In this document: positions 8,303-15,784 of the stretch, piece by piece
Layout: every line of letters begins with the position of its first letter
Position numbering within the stretch: position 1 is the stretch's first letter
Source of the DNA: JALZAH01 sp051000755
Lineage (GTDB): Bacteria; Actinomycetota; Acidimicrobiia; Acidimicrobiales; Palsa-688
Direction: 5' to 3'
DNA length: 20,666 bases
Assembly (NCBI GenBank): GCA_051000755.1
Contig: JBPCNZ010000043.1
Location: 1-20,666, forward strand
The notes under the pieces: model-generated
Told to the model about the DNA's origin: nothing
What the model saw: the letters and a program-made list of their open reading frames with translations, nothing else
Databases searched by the model: none
Made by a program: the position numbers and the translations under genes

Positions 8303-8380
8303 GTCTTGGCCCCTTGTCGCCATGGCCCGGCGTCCGGACCCACCCTGCCGACCGGGCCCGAAGGGTACCCGCCCGGCCCC

Positions 8381-8437
8381 GGACCGTATACCCCCGCCCA
8401 GCCAACATCCATGTCCGAACGTGCAGACATACGGTCC
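8381..8437. repeat. Inverted repeat with nested dyad upstream of the secreted-protein gene
   Basis: GGACCGTAT (8381-8389) and ATACGGTCC (8429-8437) are perfect 9-bp arms. Inside lies a second dyad, ATGTC (8411-8415) with GACAT (8426-8430), partly overlapping the right outer arm. The 144-bp gap separates the crotonase gene end (8447) from the secreted-protein start (8302), both on the minus strand. It could terminate the first transcript or be a regulator site for the second; TATACG on the minus strand, within the left arm, resembles a -10 box, but no matching -35 is clear. Confidence 0.4.
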
Positions 8438-8446
8438 AGGCGGGAC

Positions 8447-9259
8447 CTACTCGCTGGTCGGGCCGGTGAAGTCCGGCTGGCGCTTGTCGCGGTGCGAGGC
8501 GACCCCCTCGGCCGCGTCGGGCCCTCCGAAACCGTAGAACTCCATGGCCAGCGAGGCGTCGAAGCTGGGCCCGGCCATCCGGTACCAGTTGTTGAGCGCC
8601 TGCTTGGTCCAGCGAATGGCGCTCTGCGCCCCGCCGGCCAGCTGGCGGGCGATCTCGGTGGCCCGGTCGCCCACGGCGTCATCGTCGACACAGAGCGAGA
8701 CCAGACCGATCCGTTCGGCCTCCTCCCCCGAGAGCGGGTCACAGGTGAGCAGGTAGTACTTGGCCTTGGCCATGCCGCAGAGCAGGGGCCAGCAGATGGC
8801 GGCGTGGTCCCCGGCGGCCACTCCGAGGCGGGTGTGGCCGTCGATGATCCGGGCGGTCCGCCCGGCCACCGACACGTCGGCCAGAAGGGCAGCCACCAGG
8901 CCGGCGCCGACCGCGGGACCGTGGATGGCCGAGACGACCGGCTTGGAGCAGTTGATGACGTTGTAGACCAGGTCGCGAGCCTCACGCATGATCCGGGTCC
9001 GGTCGCCGTAGTCGCCGATGATCTGCTCGATCAGCCCGAAGCTGCCACCCGCCGACAGTCCCCGCCCCGCACCTTCGAGCACCGCCACGCGGGTGGCGGG
9101 GTCCCGGTCCACGGCCAACCAGACATCGGCCAGCTGGCGGTGAGCCTCGGGTCCCACCGCGTTGAGGTTGGGACCGTCGAGTACGATGTGGACGACCCGC
9201 TCGTCGATGGCGTCCGGTTCGATTCGGAGCTGGTCGAACCCGGCGTACGGATCGGTCAT
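8447..9259 (-). CDS. Enoyl-CoA hydratase/isomerase (crotonase) family protein with atypical active site
   Basis: 270 aa with the crotonase fold: oxyanion-hole segments GAGRGLSAGGSF (63-74) and AIHGPAVGAGL (111-121), then LSGEEAERIGLVSLCV and a C-terminal helical part ending in FTGPTSE. Aligned to rat mitochondrial enoyl-CoA hydratase, the two catalytic glutamates (Glu144, Glu164) fall on Val122 and His142 (in DGHTRLGVAAGDH). Plain hydration of an enoyl-CoA is therefore doubtful. Another crotonase reaction (C-C bond hydrolysis, isomerisation, thioester hydrolysis), perhaps using His142, Asp151 or His152, is possible. It has AAGGAG four bases before ATG 9259 and overlaps the stop of the monooxygenase gene (ATGA), so the two are coupled and likely act in one pathway. 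Confidence 0.85.
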   Translation of the reverse strand: MTDPYAGFDQLRIEPDAIDERVVHIVLDGPNLNAVGPEAHRQLADVWLAVDRDPATRVAVLEGAGRGLSAGGSFGLIEQIIGDYGDRTRIMREARDLVYNVINCSKPVVSAIHGPAVGAGLVAALLADVSVAGRTARIIDGHTRLGVAAGDHAAICWPLLCGMAKAKYYLLTCDPLSGEEAERIGLVSLCVDDDAVGDRATEIARQLAGGAQSAIRWTKQALNNWYRMAGPSFDASLAMEFYGFGGPDAAEGVASHRDKRQPDFTGPTSE

Positions 9260-10773
9260 GGGACTCCTTCAGGTTGTCTGGCGGGGACCGGGCTCACATC
9301 GAAGTCGCCCAGGTCGAGGCGGCGCAGCTTGCCGCGGTAGCGGAAGGTGAACGTGGGCCAGTTGTTGGTGTTGCGCCCCGAGGCGGTGGTGTACCAGCTG
9401 TGGCACCCGCTCCGGTAGGTGGTGCGCTCACTGGTGGCGTCCAGCCACCGGTTGTGGGCCGCCTGAACGTCGGGGCGGACATCGATCCAGGCCAGGCCGT
9501 CACGGTCAAGGGCGGCGAGCGCCTGGCGCACGTAGGCGATCTGGGTCTCGAGCATGTAGATCACCGAGTTGGCCCCGAGGTTCGAGTTGGGCCCGTACAG
9601 CATGAAGAAGTTGGGGAATCCCGCCACGGCGACGCCGGCGAACGCCTGGGCTCCGGCGCTCCAGATCTCCTGCAGGTTGCGCCCGTCACGACCGATGACA
9701 TCCATGGGCTGGAGGAACCCGGTCGCCCCGAAGCCCGTGGCATAGATGATGACGTCGACCGGTCGTTCGGTGCCGTCGGCGGTACGAACGCCGCCGGGGG
9801 TGATGCCCGTCACCGCGTCGGTGACCAGCTCGACGTGGTCGGATGCCAGCGCCGGGTACCAGTCGTTGGAGAATCCGATGCGCTTGCAGCCCACCTTGTA
9901 GTCCGGCGTGGCCCGGGATCGCAGATCGGGATCGGCGATCTGGTCCTCGAGGTGCTGGCGCCACTGGCTGGTCACGTAGGACGCCATCCGGTCCGACGCC
10001 ACGTACGCCGAGGTGAGCAGCTCGCCGTAGAGGAAGATGCGCAGCCGGTCGAGCCGGGCCAGCAGCGGAACCCGGTGCCAGGCTCCGGTCAGGCCGTCGT
10101 AGGGATGATCGACCTTGGGCAGGATGTAGGGGGCGCTGCGCTGGAAGACGTGCACCTGGGATGCGTCCCTGGCGATCTCGGGGACGAACTGGATGGCACT
10201 GGCGCCGGTGCCGATCACCGCCACCCGCTTGGCGGTCAGATCCTCGCTGTGGTCCCACTGGGCGGAGTGCCATGTCGGCCCACCGAAGCGGTCGTGCCCG
10301 GCGATGTCGGGCACCACCGGGCGGGTCAGCTGGCCGACGGCGGACACCACCACCGAGGCCGTGACGGTGGTCTTGTCGGTTAGGACCAGCTTCCAGTGGG
10401 CGCCGTCCGCAACCCAGGTGGCGGTGTCCACCCCGGCCCCCAAGCGCAGGTGGGCCCCGAGCCCGTAGCGATCGACCTGGTTCTCCAGATAGCGGAGGAT
10501 CTCGGGTTGGCGCGAGTACCGCCGGCTCCAGGCCGGCTGGGACCACGAGTACGAGTACAGGGGGGACGGCACGTCGCAGGCGGCACCGGGGTAGGTGTTC
10601 TCCCGCCACACCCCACCGATCCGGTCGCTGCGCTCCAGGATCACCAGGTCGTCCTCGCCCCCCTCGACGAGTTGGATGGCCATGCCGATGCCACCGAAGC
10701 CGGCTCCGATGACGGCTACACGGTAGTCAGGTCCGGCGCGATCGCTTGCAGGGTGGTGGGGGGAGGCAGTCAT
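9256..10773 (-). CDS. Flavin-dependent monooxygenase, Baeyer-Villiger type
   Basis: 505 aa. FAD-binding GAGFGGIG (23-30) follows the first beta strand, with ERSDRIGGVWRENTYPGAACDVPS (47-70) typical of class B monooxygenases. The Baeyer-Villiger fingerprint F-x-G-x-x-x-H-x-x-x-W-D is present as FGGPTWHSAQWD (163-174). The NADPH-binding GTGASAIQ (188-195) and a later ATGFGATGF motif complete the two-dinucleotide-fold pattern. Such enzymes use NADPH and O2 to insert an oxygen next to a ketone, giving an ester or lactone. Substrate cannot be read; relatives act on cyclic ketones, steroids and terpenoids. It is first in a minus-strand pair with the crotonase and divergent from the cyclase/ligase pair. 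The ATG at 10773 has a G-rich sequence very close upstream. Confidence 0.88.
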   Translation of the reverse strand: MTASPHHPASDRAGPDYRVAVIGAGFGGIGMAIQLVEGGEDDLVILERSDRIGGVWRENTYPGAACDVPSPLYSYSWSQPAWSRRYSRQPEILRYLENQVDRYGLGAHLRLGAGVDTATWVADGAHWKLVLTDKTTVTASVVVSAVGQLTRPVVPDIAGHDRFGGPTWHSAQWDHSEDLTAKRVAVIGTGASAIQFVPEIARDASQVHVFQRSAPYILPKVDHPYDGLTGAWHRVPLLARLDRLRIFLYGELLTSAYVASDRMASYVTSQWRQHLEDQIADPDLRSRATPDYKVGCKRIGFSNDWYPALASDHVELVTDAVTGITPGGVRTADGTERPVDVIIYATGFGATGFLQPMDVIGRDGRNLQEIWSAGAQAFAGVAVAGFPNFFMLYGPNSNLGANSVIYMLETQIAYVRQALAALDRDGLAWIDVRPDVQAAHNRWLDATSERTTYRSGCHSWYTTASGRNTNNWPTFTFRYRGKLRRLDLGDFDVSPVPARQPEGVP

Positions 10774-10868
10774 GTCCCCCGAACGCTACCGGGGTGTGAA
10801 CAACGTGGCGGGTGGCAATAGCTACACCGAGCGTGGGTCCGGGGGGACCCCGCGGAAAGGTGCAGACC
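10774..10868. promoter_or_regulatory. Divergent promoter region of the catabolic cluster
   Basis: 95 bp lie between the divergent monooxygenase and cyclase genes and must serve both transcripts. On the + strand TGAACA (10797-10802) and TAGCTA (10819-10824) are 16 bp apart and make a weak promoter candidate. GGGTCC (10835-10840) and GGACCC (10845-10850) form a 6-bp stem with a GGGG loop, three bases before GGAAAGG, the cyclase ribosome site (10854-10860). Shared control of both arms is inferred from the layout. Confidence 0.35.
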
Positions 10869-11822
10869 ATGACCGACATGACGACCATGAACGAGCTCCT
10901 GAAGGACGCTCCGACCAACTGGGGAAAATGGGGACCCGATGACGAGGTGGGATCCCTCAACTACCTGACGGCCGAGGAGGTGCTCCGCGGCGTGGCTCAC
11001 ATCAAGTCCGGGTCGGTGTTCACCTTGCAGCGGCTGATCGGTGACCCCAACGGCGATCCGGTGTGGCCGGGTCGCACGCCGGCCGAGAGGACCATGGTCC
11101 TCGACGAGTCCAGCTGGGACGAGGAGGGCGCACCGGCGTTCCCGGGCGGCCTGCACTATGCCGACGACAAGATCAGCGCCTACCTGCAGGGCTCCACCCA
11201 GTACGACGCCCTGGGCCACGTCTGGTATGACGGCCAGATCTGGAACGGCTACGACGCCCGTACCACGATCGGCGGTCTGGACAAGGCCAGCGTGGCCCCG
11301 ATCGCCGAGCGAGGAGTCGTCGGCCGCGGTGTCCTGCTCGACATGGCCCGCTACCGAGGGAAGGACAACCTCGACAAGGCGGAGACGTTCAACCACGAGG
11401 ACCTCGAGGCGTGCGCTACAGCTCAGGGCGTCACCATCGAGCCCCATGACATCGTGGTGGTCCGGACCAACTTCTTGAAGCTCTTCTTCGACCTGGGCAA
11501 GGAGTTCTACGAGAACTTCTGCGAGGCGGGCCTGTTTTACAGCCCGGAGCTGGTCCAGTGGTTCCACGACAAGGAGATCCCGAACCTGGTCACCGACACC
11601 ATCGGCAACGAGTGCACCTACGATCCCAACAACGGGTTCGCGCTGCCCCTGCACTGCGCCCTCATGCGCAACCTCGGCGTCACCCTGACGGAGATCTGCG
11701 ATCTGGAGAAGCTGGCCGCCAGTTGCGCCGAGGACGGCCAGTACACCTTCCTCTACGCCGCCGCTCCGCTGAAGGTCCATCAGGCCACCGGTTCGCCGGT
11801 CAACCCCCTGGCGATCAAGTGA
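10869..11822 (+). CDS. Cyclase-family protein (kynurenine formamidase-like hydrolase fold)
   Basis: 317 aa. The cyclase family (PF04199) contains metal-dependent amidohydrolase-like enzymes such as kynurenine formamidase. Supporting segments are NWGKWGPDDEVGSLNYLTAEEV near the N-terminus, YDALGHVWYDGQIWNGY (112-128), RGVLLDMARYRG, and PHDIVVVRTNF followed by the C-terminal ALPLHCALMRNLGVTLTEICDLEKLA. The usual HxGTHxDxPxH metal motif appears as QGSTQYDALGH (107-117): the Asp and last His remain while both earlier His are Gln. A TQ-type variant is known in a subfamily of these proteins. The start at ATG 10869 follows GGAAAGG by eight bases; a GTG at 10812 lies further upstream with no good site. 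The stop overlaps the ligase start. A ring-opening or hydrolysis step after the monooxygenase is plausible. Confidence 0.8.
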   Translation: MTDMTTMNELLKDAPTNWGKWGPDDEVGSLNYLTAEEVLRGVAHIKSGSVFTLQRLIGDPNGDPVWPGRTPAERTMVLDESSWDEEGAPAFPGGLHYADDKISAYLQGSTQYDALGHVWYDGQIWNGYDARTTIGGLDKASVAPIAERGVVGRGVLLDMARYRGKDNLDKAETFNHEDLEACATAQGVTIEPHDIVVVRTNFLKLFFDLGKEFYENFCEAGLFYSPELVQWFHDKEIPNLVTDTIGNECTYDPNNGFALPLHCALMRNLGVTLTEICDLEKLAASCAEDGQYTFLYAAAPLKVHQATGSPVNPLAIK

Positions 11823-13486
11823 GCGGCTACCGCGACCGACCGTGGCTGAAGCTCTACAGCGACGGGCTCCCTGCTGACATCAGCCCCGAATACGCCACCA
11901 TGCTGGAGATGTTCCAGGCGTCGGTGGCCCGGGCACCGGAGTGCGAGGTCATCCGCTACTTCGACGGCGTCATGACGCTCGCCGACCTTGACGCGGCCTC
12001 TGACGCCCTGGCCGTGGCCCTCGCCGAGCGGGGCTTCGTTGCCGGCGATCGCCTGGCCTTGTACGTCCAAAACAACCCGGCGTTCCTGACCGGGCTCGTC
12101 GCCACGTGGAAGGCCGGCGGGGCGGCCGTGGCCATCAACCCCATGAACAAGGCCCGGGAGCTCACGTACCTGCTGGCCGACTCGGGCGCAAAGGCGCTGC
12201 TGTGCCTCGACGAGCTGTACGAAACGGTCGCCCGGGGCGTCATCGACGCGGGGGACACCCAGGTGACCACCGTGGTCACCTGCTCGCCCCTCGACGGCCA
12301 GAGCCGCAACGACTCCCGGGTCCTGGGATCGACCCGGGCGGCCGCGCCCGAAGGCGCCCACGACCTCGAGGATCTGATCGAGCGCTACGCCGGGAAGAAA
12401 CCGGAGGGGACCTCGGCGAAACCCGACGACATCGCCGTCCTCACGTACACGTCGGGGACCACCGGCGTGCCGAAGGGGGCGATGAACACCCACGCCAACA
12501 TGGTGTTCAACGCCATGGCCTACCGGGACTGGATGAAGCTCACCCCTTCCGACAGCGTGCTGGGCGTGGCTCCGCTGTTCCACATCACGGGCCTCATCGG
12601 ACATGTGGCCCTGGCTCTGCTCCTGCCCTGTCCCCTGGTGTTGGCCCACCGGTTCCACCCCGAGGTCGTCATGGAGGCGATTCGCGAACACCGCCCGACC
12701 TTTACCGTGGGCGCCATCACCGTGTTCATCAGCCTGTCCGGTGTCGACGGTGTCAGCCGCGACGACTTCTCGTCGCTGCGGGTCGTCTACTCGGGAGGGG
12801 CCCCCATCGCCCCTGCCGTCAACAAGGCCTTCGAGGACAAGACGGGCCTCTACATTCACAACATCTACGGGCTCACAGAGACCAACTCGCCCTCCCACGC
12901 CGTTCCCCTCGGTGTCCCGGCCCCCGTCGACTCGTCCTCTGGCGCCCTTTCGGTGGGTGTTCCCATCTTCAACACGGTGGTGCGGATCCTCGGCGACGAC
13001 GGCGAGGAGGTCCCGGTCGGGGAGATCGGGGAGATCGCCACCAGCGGTCCCCAGGTCGTCCCTGGGTACTGGCAGAAGCCGGACGCCACCGCCGCCTCCC
13101 TCCCCGGCGGCGAGTTGCTCACCGGCGACGTCGGGTTCATGGACTCCGACGGCTGGTTCTACCTCGTCGACCGCAAGAAGGACATGATCAACGCGGCCGG
13201 CTACAAGGTGTGGCCCCGGGAGGTCGAGGATGTCCTCTATGGGCACCCCGCGGTGCGGGAAGCGGCGGTCGTCGGGGTCCCCGACGAGTATCGGGGAGAA
13301 ACCGTCAAGGCGTTCGTGTCGCTCAAGGCGGACGCGGCGACGGTCACCACCGATGAGCTGATCGAGTACTGCAAGTCACAGATGGCGGCCTACAAGTACC
13401 CGCGTTCGATCGAGTTGATCGACGAGCTGCCCAAGACGACGACCGGCAAGATCCTGAGACGAGAACTGCGCGACGCTCCGCCTTGA
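11819..13486 (+). CDS. Acyl-CoA synthetase (AMP-forming), class I adenylate-forming family
   Basis: Activates a carboxylic acid as acyl-AMP and then as its CoA thioester. The 555-aa protein has the P-loop-like A3 motif YTSGTTGVPKG (210-220), the A5 motif YGLTE (in NIYGLTETNSP), GELLTGDVG with the conserved Asp, DRKKDMINAAGYKVWPREVE (hinge and A8) and C-terminal PKTTTGKILRREL with catalytic Lys544. Length is normal. Start GTG 11819 overlaps the stop of the cyclase gene (GTGA), so the two are translated together. The substrate is likely the acid released by the cyclase-family or monooxygenase steps; chain length or ring nature cannot be read from the sequence. Confidence 0.92.
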   Translation: MSGYRDRPWLKLYSDGLPADISPEYATMLEMFQASVARAPECEVIRYFDGVMTLADLDAASDALAVALAERGFVAGDRLALYVQNNPAFLTGLVATWKAGGAAVAINPMNKARELTYLLADSGAKALLCLDELYETVARGVIDAGDTQVTTVVTCSPLDGQSRNDSRVLGSTRAAAPEGAHDLEDLIERYAGKKPEGTSAKPDDIAVLTYTSGTTGVPKGAMNTHANMVFNAMAYRDWMKLTPSDSVLGVAPLFHITGLIGHVALALLLPCPLVLAHRFHPEVVMEAIREHRPTFTVGAITVFISLSGVDGVSRDDFSSLRVVYSGGAPIAPAVNKAFEDKTGLYIHNIYGLTETNSPSHAVPLGVPAPVDSSSGALSVGVPIFNTVVRILGDDGEEVPVGEIGEIATSGPQVVPGYWQKPDATAASLPGGELLTGDVGFMDSDGWFYLVDRKKDMINAAGYKVWPREVEDVLYGHPAVREAAVVGVPDEYRGETVKAFVSLKADAATVTTDELIEYCKSQMAAYKYPRSIELIDELPKTTTGKILRRELRDAPP

Positions 13487-13493
13487 CGGGTCC

Positions 13494-13526
13494 CGGCGCC
13501 GGGCTGACCTAACCTGCCCGGCGCCG
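13494..13526 (+). terminator. 11-bp GC-rich inverted repeat between ligase and ychF
   Basis: CGGCGCCGGGC (13494-13504) and GCCCGGCGCCG (13516-13526) are perfect 11-bp arms around an 11-base loop, TGACCTAACCT. It starts eight bases after the ligase stop, so transcript termination or 3'-end protection is the simplest reading, although no T-tract follows. A possible promoter is mixed in: TTGACG at 13483-13488 and TAACCT at 13510-13515, but their 21-bp spacing is poor. Confidence 0.5.
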
Positions 13527-13549
13527 TCGTCGAACGCGAAGGAGCCCCT

Positions 13550-14635
13550 GTGGCCTTGTCCATCGGCATCGTCGGTCTCCCGAACGTCGGGAAGTCGACG
13601 TTGTTCAACGTGCTCACCCACAACTCGGTGCTGGCCGCCAACTATCCCTTCGCCACCATCGAACCCAACGTGGGAGTCGTCGGTGTCCCCGACGCCCGAC
13701 TTCACCCGCTGGCCGAGCTCTACGACGCCGAACGCGAGGTCCCCGCCGCCGTCACCTTCGTCGACATCGCCGGCATCGTCCGGGGGGCGTCCAAGGGGGA
13801 GGGCCTGGGCAACGCCTTCCTGGCCGCCATCCGCGAGTGCGACGCCATCTGCCAGGTGGTACGGGTGTTCGCCGACCCCGACGTCATCCATGTGGACGGC
13901 CACGTCGACCCGGCGGCCGACATCGAGACCATCAACACCGAGCTCATCCTGGCCGACCTGGCCACCGTCGAGCACCGCGTGTCCCGCCTGACCCGCGACG
14001 CCAGGACCCGGCCGCAGCTGGCGGCGGAGCTCAAGGCCGTGAGCGCGGCGTTCGATGTCCTCGACTCGGGCCGGACCATCGCCGCCGGGGTGGCGTCCGG
14101 CGCGCTCGACCCCGAACCTCTGGGCGACCTGCACCTGCTCAGCGCCAAGCCATTCATCTACGTCTTCAACATCGATGAAAGCGATCTGGACAACCAGGCC
14201 CGGGCCGCGGAGCTGGCCGAGCTTGTTGCGCCCGCCGAGTCGGTGGTCCTCTGCGCCCAGATCGAGGCCGAGGTGGCCGACCTCGATCCCGTCGAAGCCG
14301 CCGAGTTGCTCGCCGGGTACGGCCAGACCGAGTCGGGCCTGGCGCAGCTCATCCACGTCGGGTTCCGGACCCTCGGATTGCAGACCTACCTCACGGCCGG
14401 CCCCAAAGAGGCCCGGGCCTGGACCATCCGCATCGGCGACACGGCGCCCGAGGCGGCCGGCGTCATCCACACCGACTTCCAGCGGGGGTTCATCAAGGCG
14501 GAGGTCGTCTCCTACGAGGATCTCATCGTCGCCGGGTCCATCCCTGCGGTTCGGGCGGCGGGAAAGGCTCGTATCGAGGGCAAGGACTACGTCATGCGCG
14601 ACGGTGACGTCGTGGAGTTCCGCTTCAACGTGTGA
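13550..14635 (+). CDS. ychF: Redox-regulated ribosome-binding ATPase/GTPase YchF (OLA1 family)
   Basis: 361 aa, the usual length. Walker A GLPNVGKST at 9-17, G2 region NYPFATIEPNVGVV, G3 DIAGIVRGASKGEGLG, and the altered G4 motif NIDE (in YVFNIDESD) where NKxD would be in true GTPases; this change is the family hallmark linked to ATP preference. A coiled-coil hairpin of about 130-200 separates it from the C-terminal TGS domain (TYLTAGPKEARAWTIRIGDTAPEAAGVIHTDFQRGFIKAEV, ending RDGDVVEFRFNV). GTG start at 13550 with AAGGAG (13539-13544) upstream. A single-copy housekeeping gene, it marks the end of the resident chromosome before the integrated element. Confidence 0.96.
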   Translation: MALSIGIVGLPNVGKSTLFNVLTHNSVLAANYPFATIEPNVGVVGVPDARLHPLAELYDAEREVPAAVTFVDIAGIVRGASKGEGLGNAFLAAIRECDAICQVVRVFADPDVIHVDGHVDPAADIETINTELILADLATVEHRVSRLTRDARTRPQLAAELKAVSAAFDVLDSGRTIAAGVASGALDPEPLGDLHLLSAKPFIYVFNIDESDLDNQARAAELAELVAPAESVVLCAQIEAEVADLDPVEAAELLAGYGQTESGLAQLIHVGFRTLGLQTYLTAGPKEARAWTIRIGDTAPEAAGVIHTDFQRGFIKAEVVSYEDLIVAGSIPAVRAAGKARIEGKDYVMRDGDVVEFRFNV

Positions 14636-14674
14636 CCGCAGCCGCTCCGCACCGCTCCGATGCAGGTCAGGGGC

Positions 14675-15784
14675 CTAATCGGCCGCCTGGGTGACCTCGC
14701 TAGTCCTCAGTGAGTCCTCAGCGTGGCGAGCGGCCGCTTCGATGGCGGCCCGTGCTCGGTCGTGATCGGCCGGCATCAGATGGGCGTAGGTGTTCAACAC
14801 CACGGCCGGTGTGTCGCCGAGGTACTCGGCCACCGCCGCCACCGACACACCGTCGGAGAGGAGCACCGAGGCGAAGGTGTGGCGCGTGTCGTGGTAGCGG
14901 GCCGTAGCGCTGACGTTGGCGGCTTTGCGGGCCTGACGCCAGAGGTAACCGAACCGAGCTGCGTTGACGGGGTGGCCTTGCTCGTGCACGAGGAGCCCGT
15001 CCTCGCCGGTGCCGAAGTCGCGAACATGGGCAGCGAGGCTGGCCACGGTCGAGTCGGCGAGCGGGACGATCCGGTACGAGTTGGCGGTCTTCAGGGGCCC
15101 GAAGGACGTGCCCAGACCGCCGGCCTTGGTGGTGACGAGCTGCCGATCGACCTTCAGTTGCCGGCGCAGGAAGTCAACCCGGTCAACGGTGAGGCCAGCC
15201 GCTTCCCCGTGTCGCAGTCCACAGCGGGCGCCGAGGACCACGGTGACGGCGTACCACGGAGCCGCGCCGGCGAGGAGCTGCTCGACCTCGGTGCTGGTGA
15301 AGGGCACCACCGGCGACCCGTCCCGCCTCGGTCGCTTCACGCCACGAGCCGGGTTGCGAGCGATCAGGCCATCGCCGACCGCCGCCTCGAGCATGGACGA
15401 CAGTTGCTGCAGTGCGATTCCAGTGGTGCTCGGAGCCAGCTTGCGGGTGGCCACCCACGACTCGATGTCGCCTCGGCGCAGCGACCCTAGCGGCCGAGCG
15501 CCCAGCACGGGGAGGACGTGGATCTTGAACCTGGTGGCCACCGACGCCCTCGTCGAGGCCCTCCACGGCTGGCGAACAGCCCAGACCTTGTAGAACTCCT
15601 CCACCGTCGTCCGGGCCTTCCCGGGGTCGACGTAGGCGCCAGTCAGCAGGTCGTGCTGGGTCCTGACCAGGTGCTGCTCAGCGTCGAGCTTCCCGGGGAA
15701 GGAGTTGGTCCGTTGCGGGCCGCTCGGGAACTCACGCCACCGGGCCCTCCACTGGCCGTTCGGCCGCTTCTCGACGCTAGCCAT
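14675..15784 (-). CDS. Tyrosine recombinase / site-specific integrase
   Basis: Catalyses integration and excision of the element. 369 aa. N-terminal arm-binding region (MASVEKRPNGQWRARW, 1-16), SAM-like core-binding domain (about 58-150), then the catalytic domain: Arg191 in CGLRHGEAAGL, Lys232 in GPLKTANSYR, His298 and Arg301 in YHDTRHTFAS, and the nucleophile Tyr333 in LNTYAHLMP. The second His/Trp position is Asp324 (YLGDTP), a change seen in many actinobacterial integrases. Start chosen at ATG 15784, which has GGAG five bases upstream; a GTG at 15823 would add 13 residues inside the previous gene. The gene overlaps the upstream 199-aa gene by 8 bp. Confidence 0.95.
   Translation of the reverse strand: MASVEKRPNGQWRARWREFPSGPQRTNSFPGKLDAEQHLVRTQHDLLTGAYVDPGKARTTVEEFYKVWAVRQPWRASTRASVATRFKIHVLPVLGARPLGSLRRGDIESWVATRKLAPSTTGIALQQLSSMLEAAVGDGLIARNPARGVKRPRRDGSPVVPFTSTEVEQLLAGAAPWYAVTVVLGARCGLRHGEAAGLTVDRVDFLRRQLKVDRQLVTTKAGGLGTSFGPLKTANSYRIVPLADSTVASLAAHVRDFGTGEDGLLVHEQGHPVNAARFGYLWRQARKAANVSATARYHDTRHTFASVLLSDGVSVAAVAEYLGDTPAVVLNTYAHLMPADHDRARAAIEAAARHAEDSLRTSEVTQAAD

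Noticed and set aside
11780..13246. Long minus-strand frame opposite the acyl-CoA ligase.
   Set aside because: Antisense frame of a high-GC gene with repetitive Gly/Val/Asp/Arg composition and no domain; the same applies to the long frames opposite livF, livG, ychF, the monooxygenase and the EXORDIUM-like domain.
14702..14721. Tandem AGTCCTCAG repeats near the integrase end as possible arm sites.
   Set aside because: They fall in the last integrase codons (DSLRTSE region); two copies only, and no further copies seen nearby.
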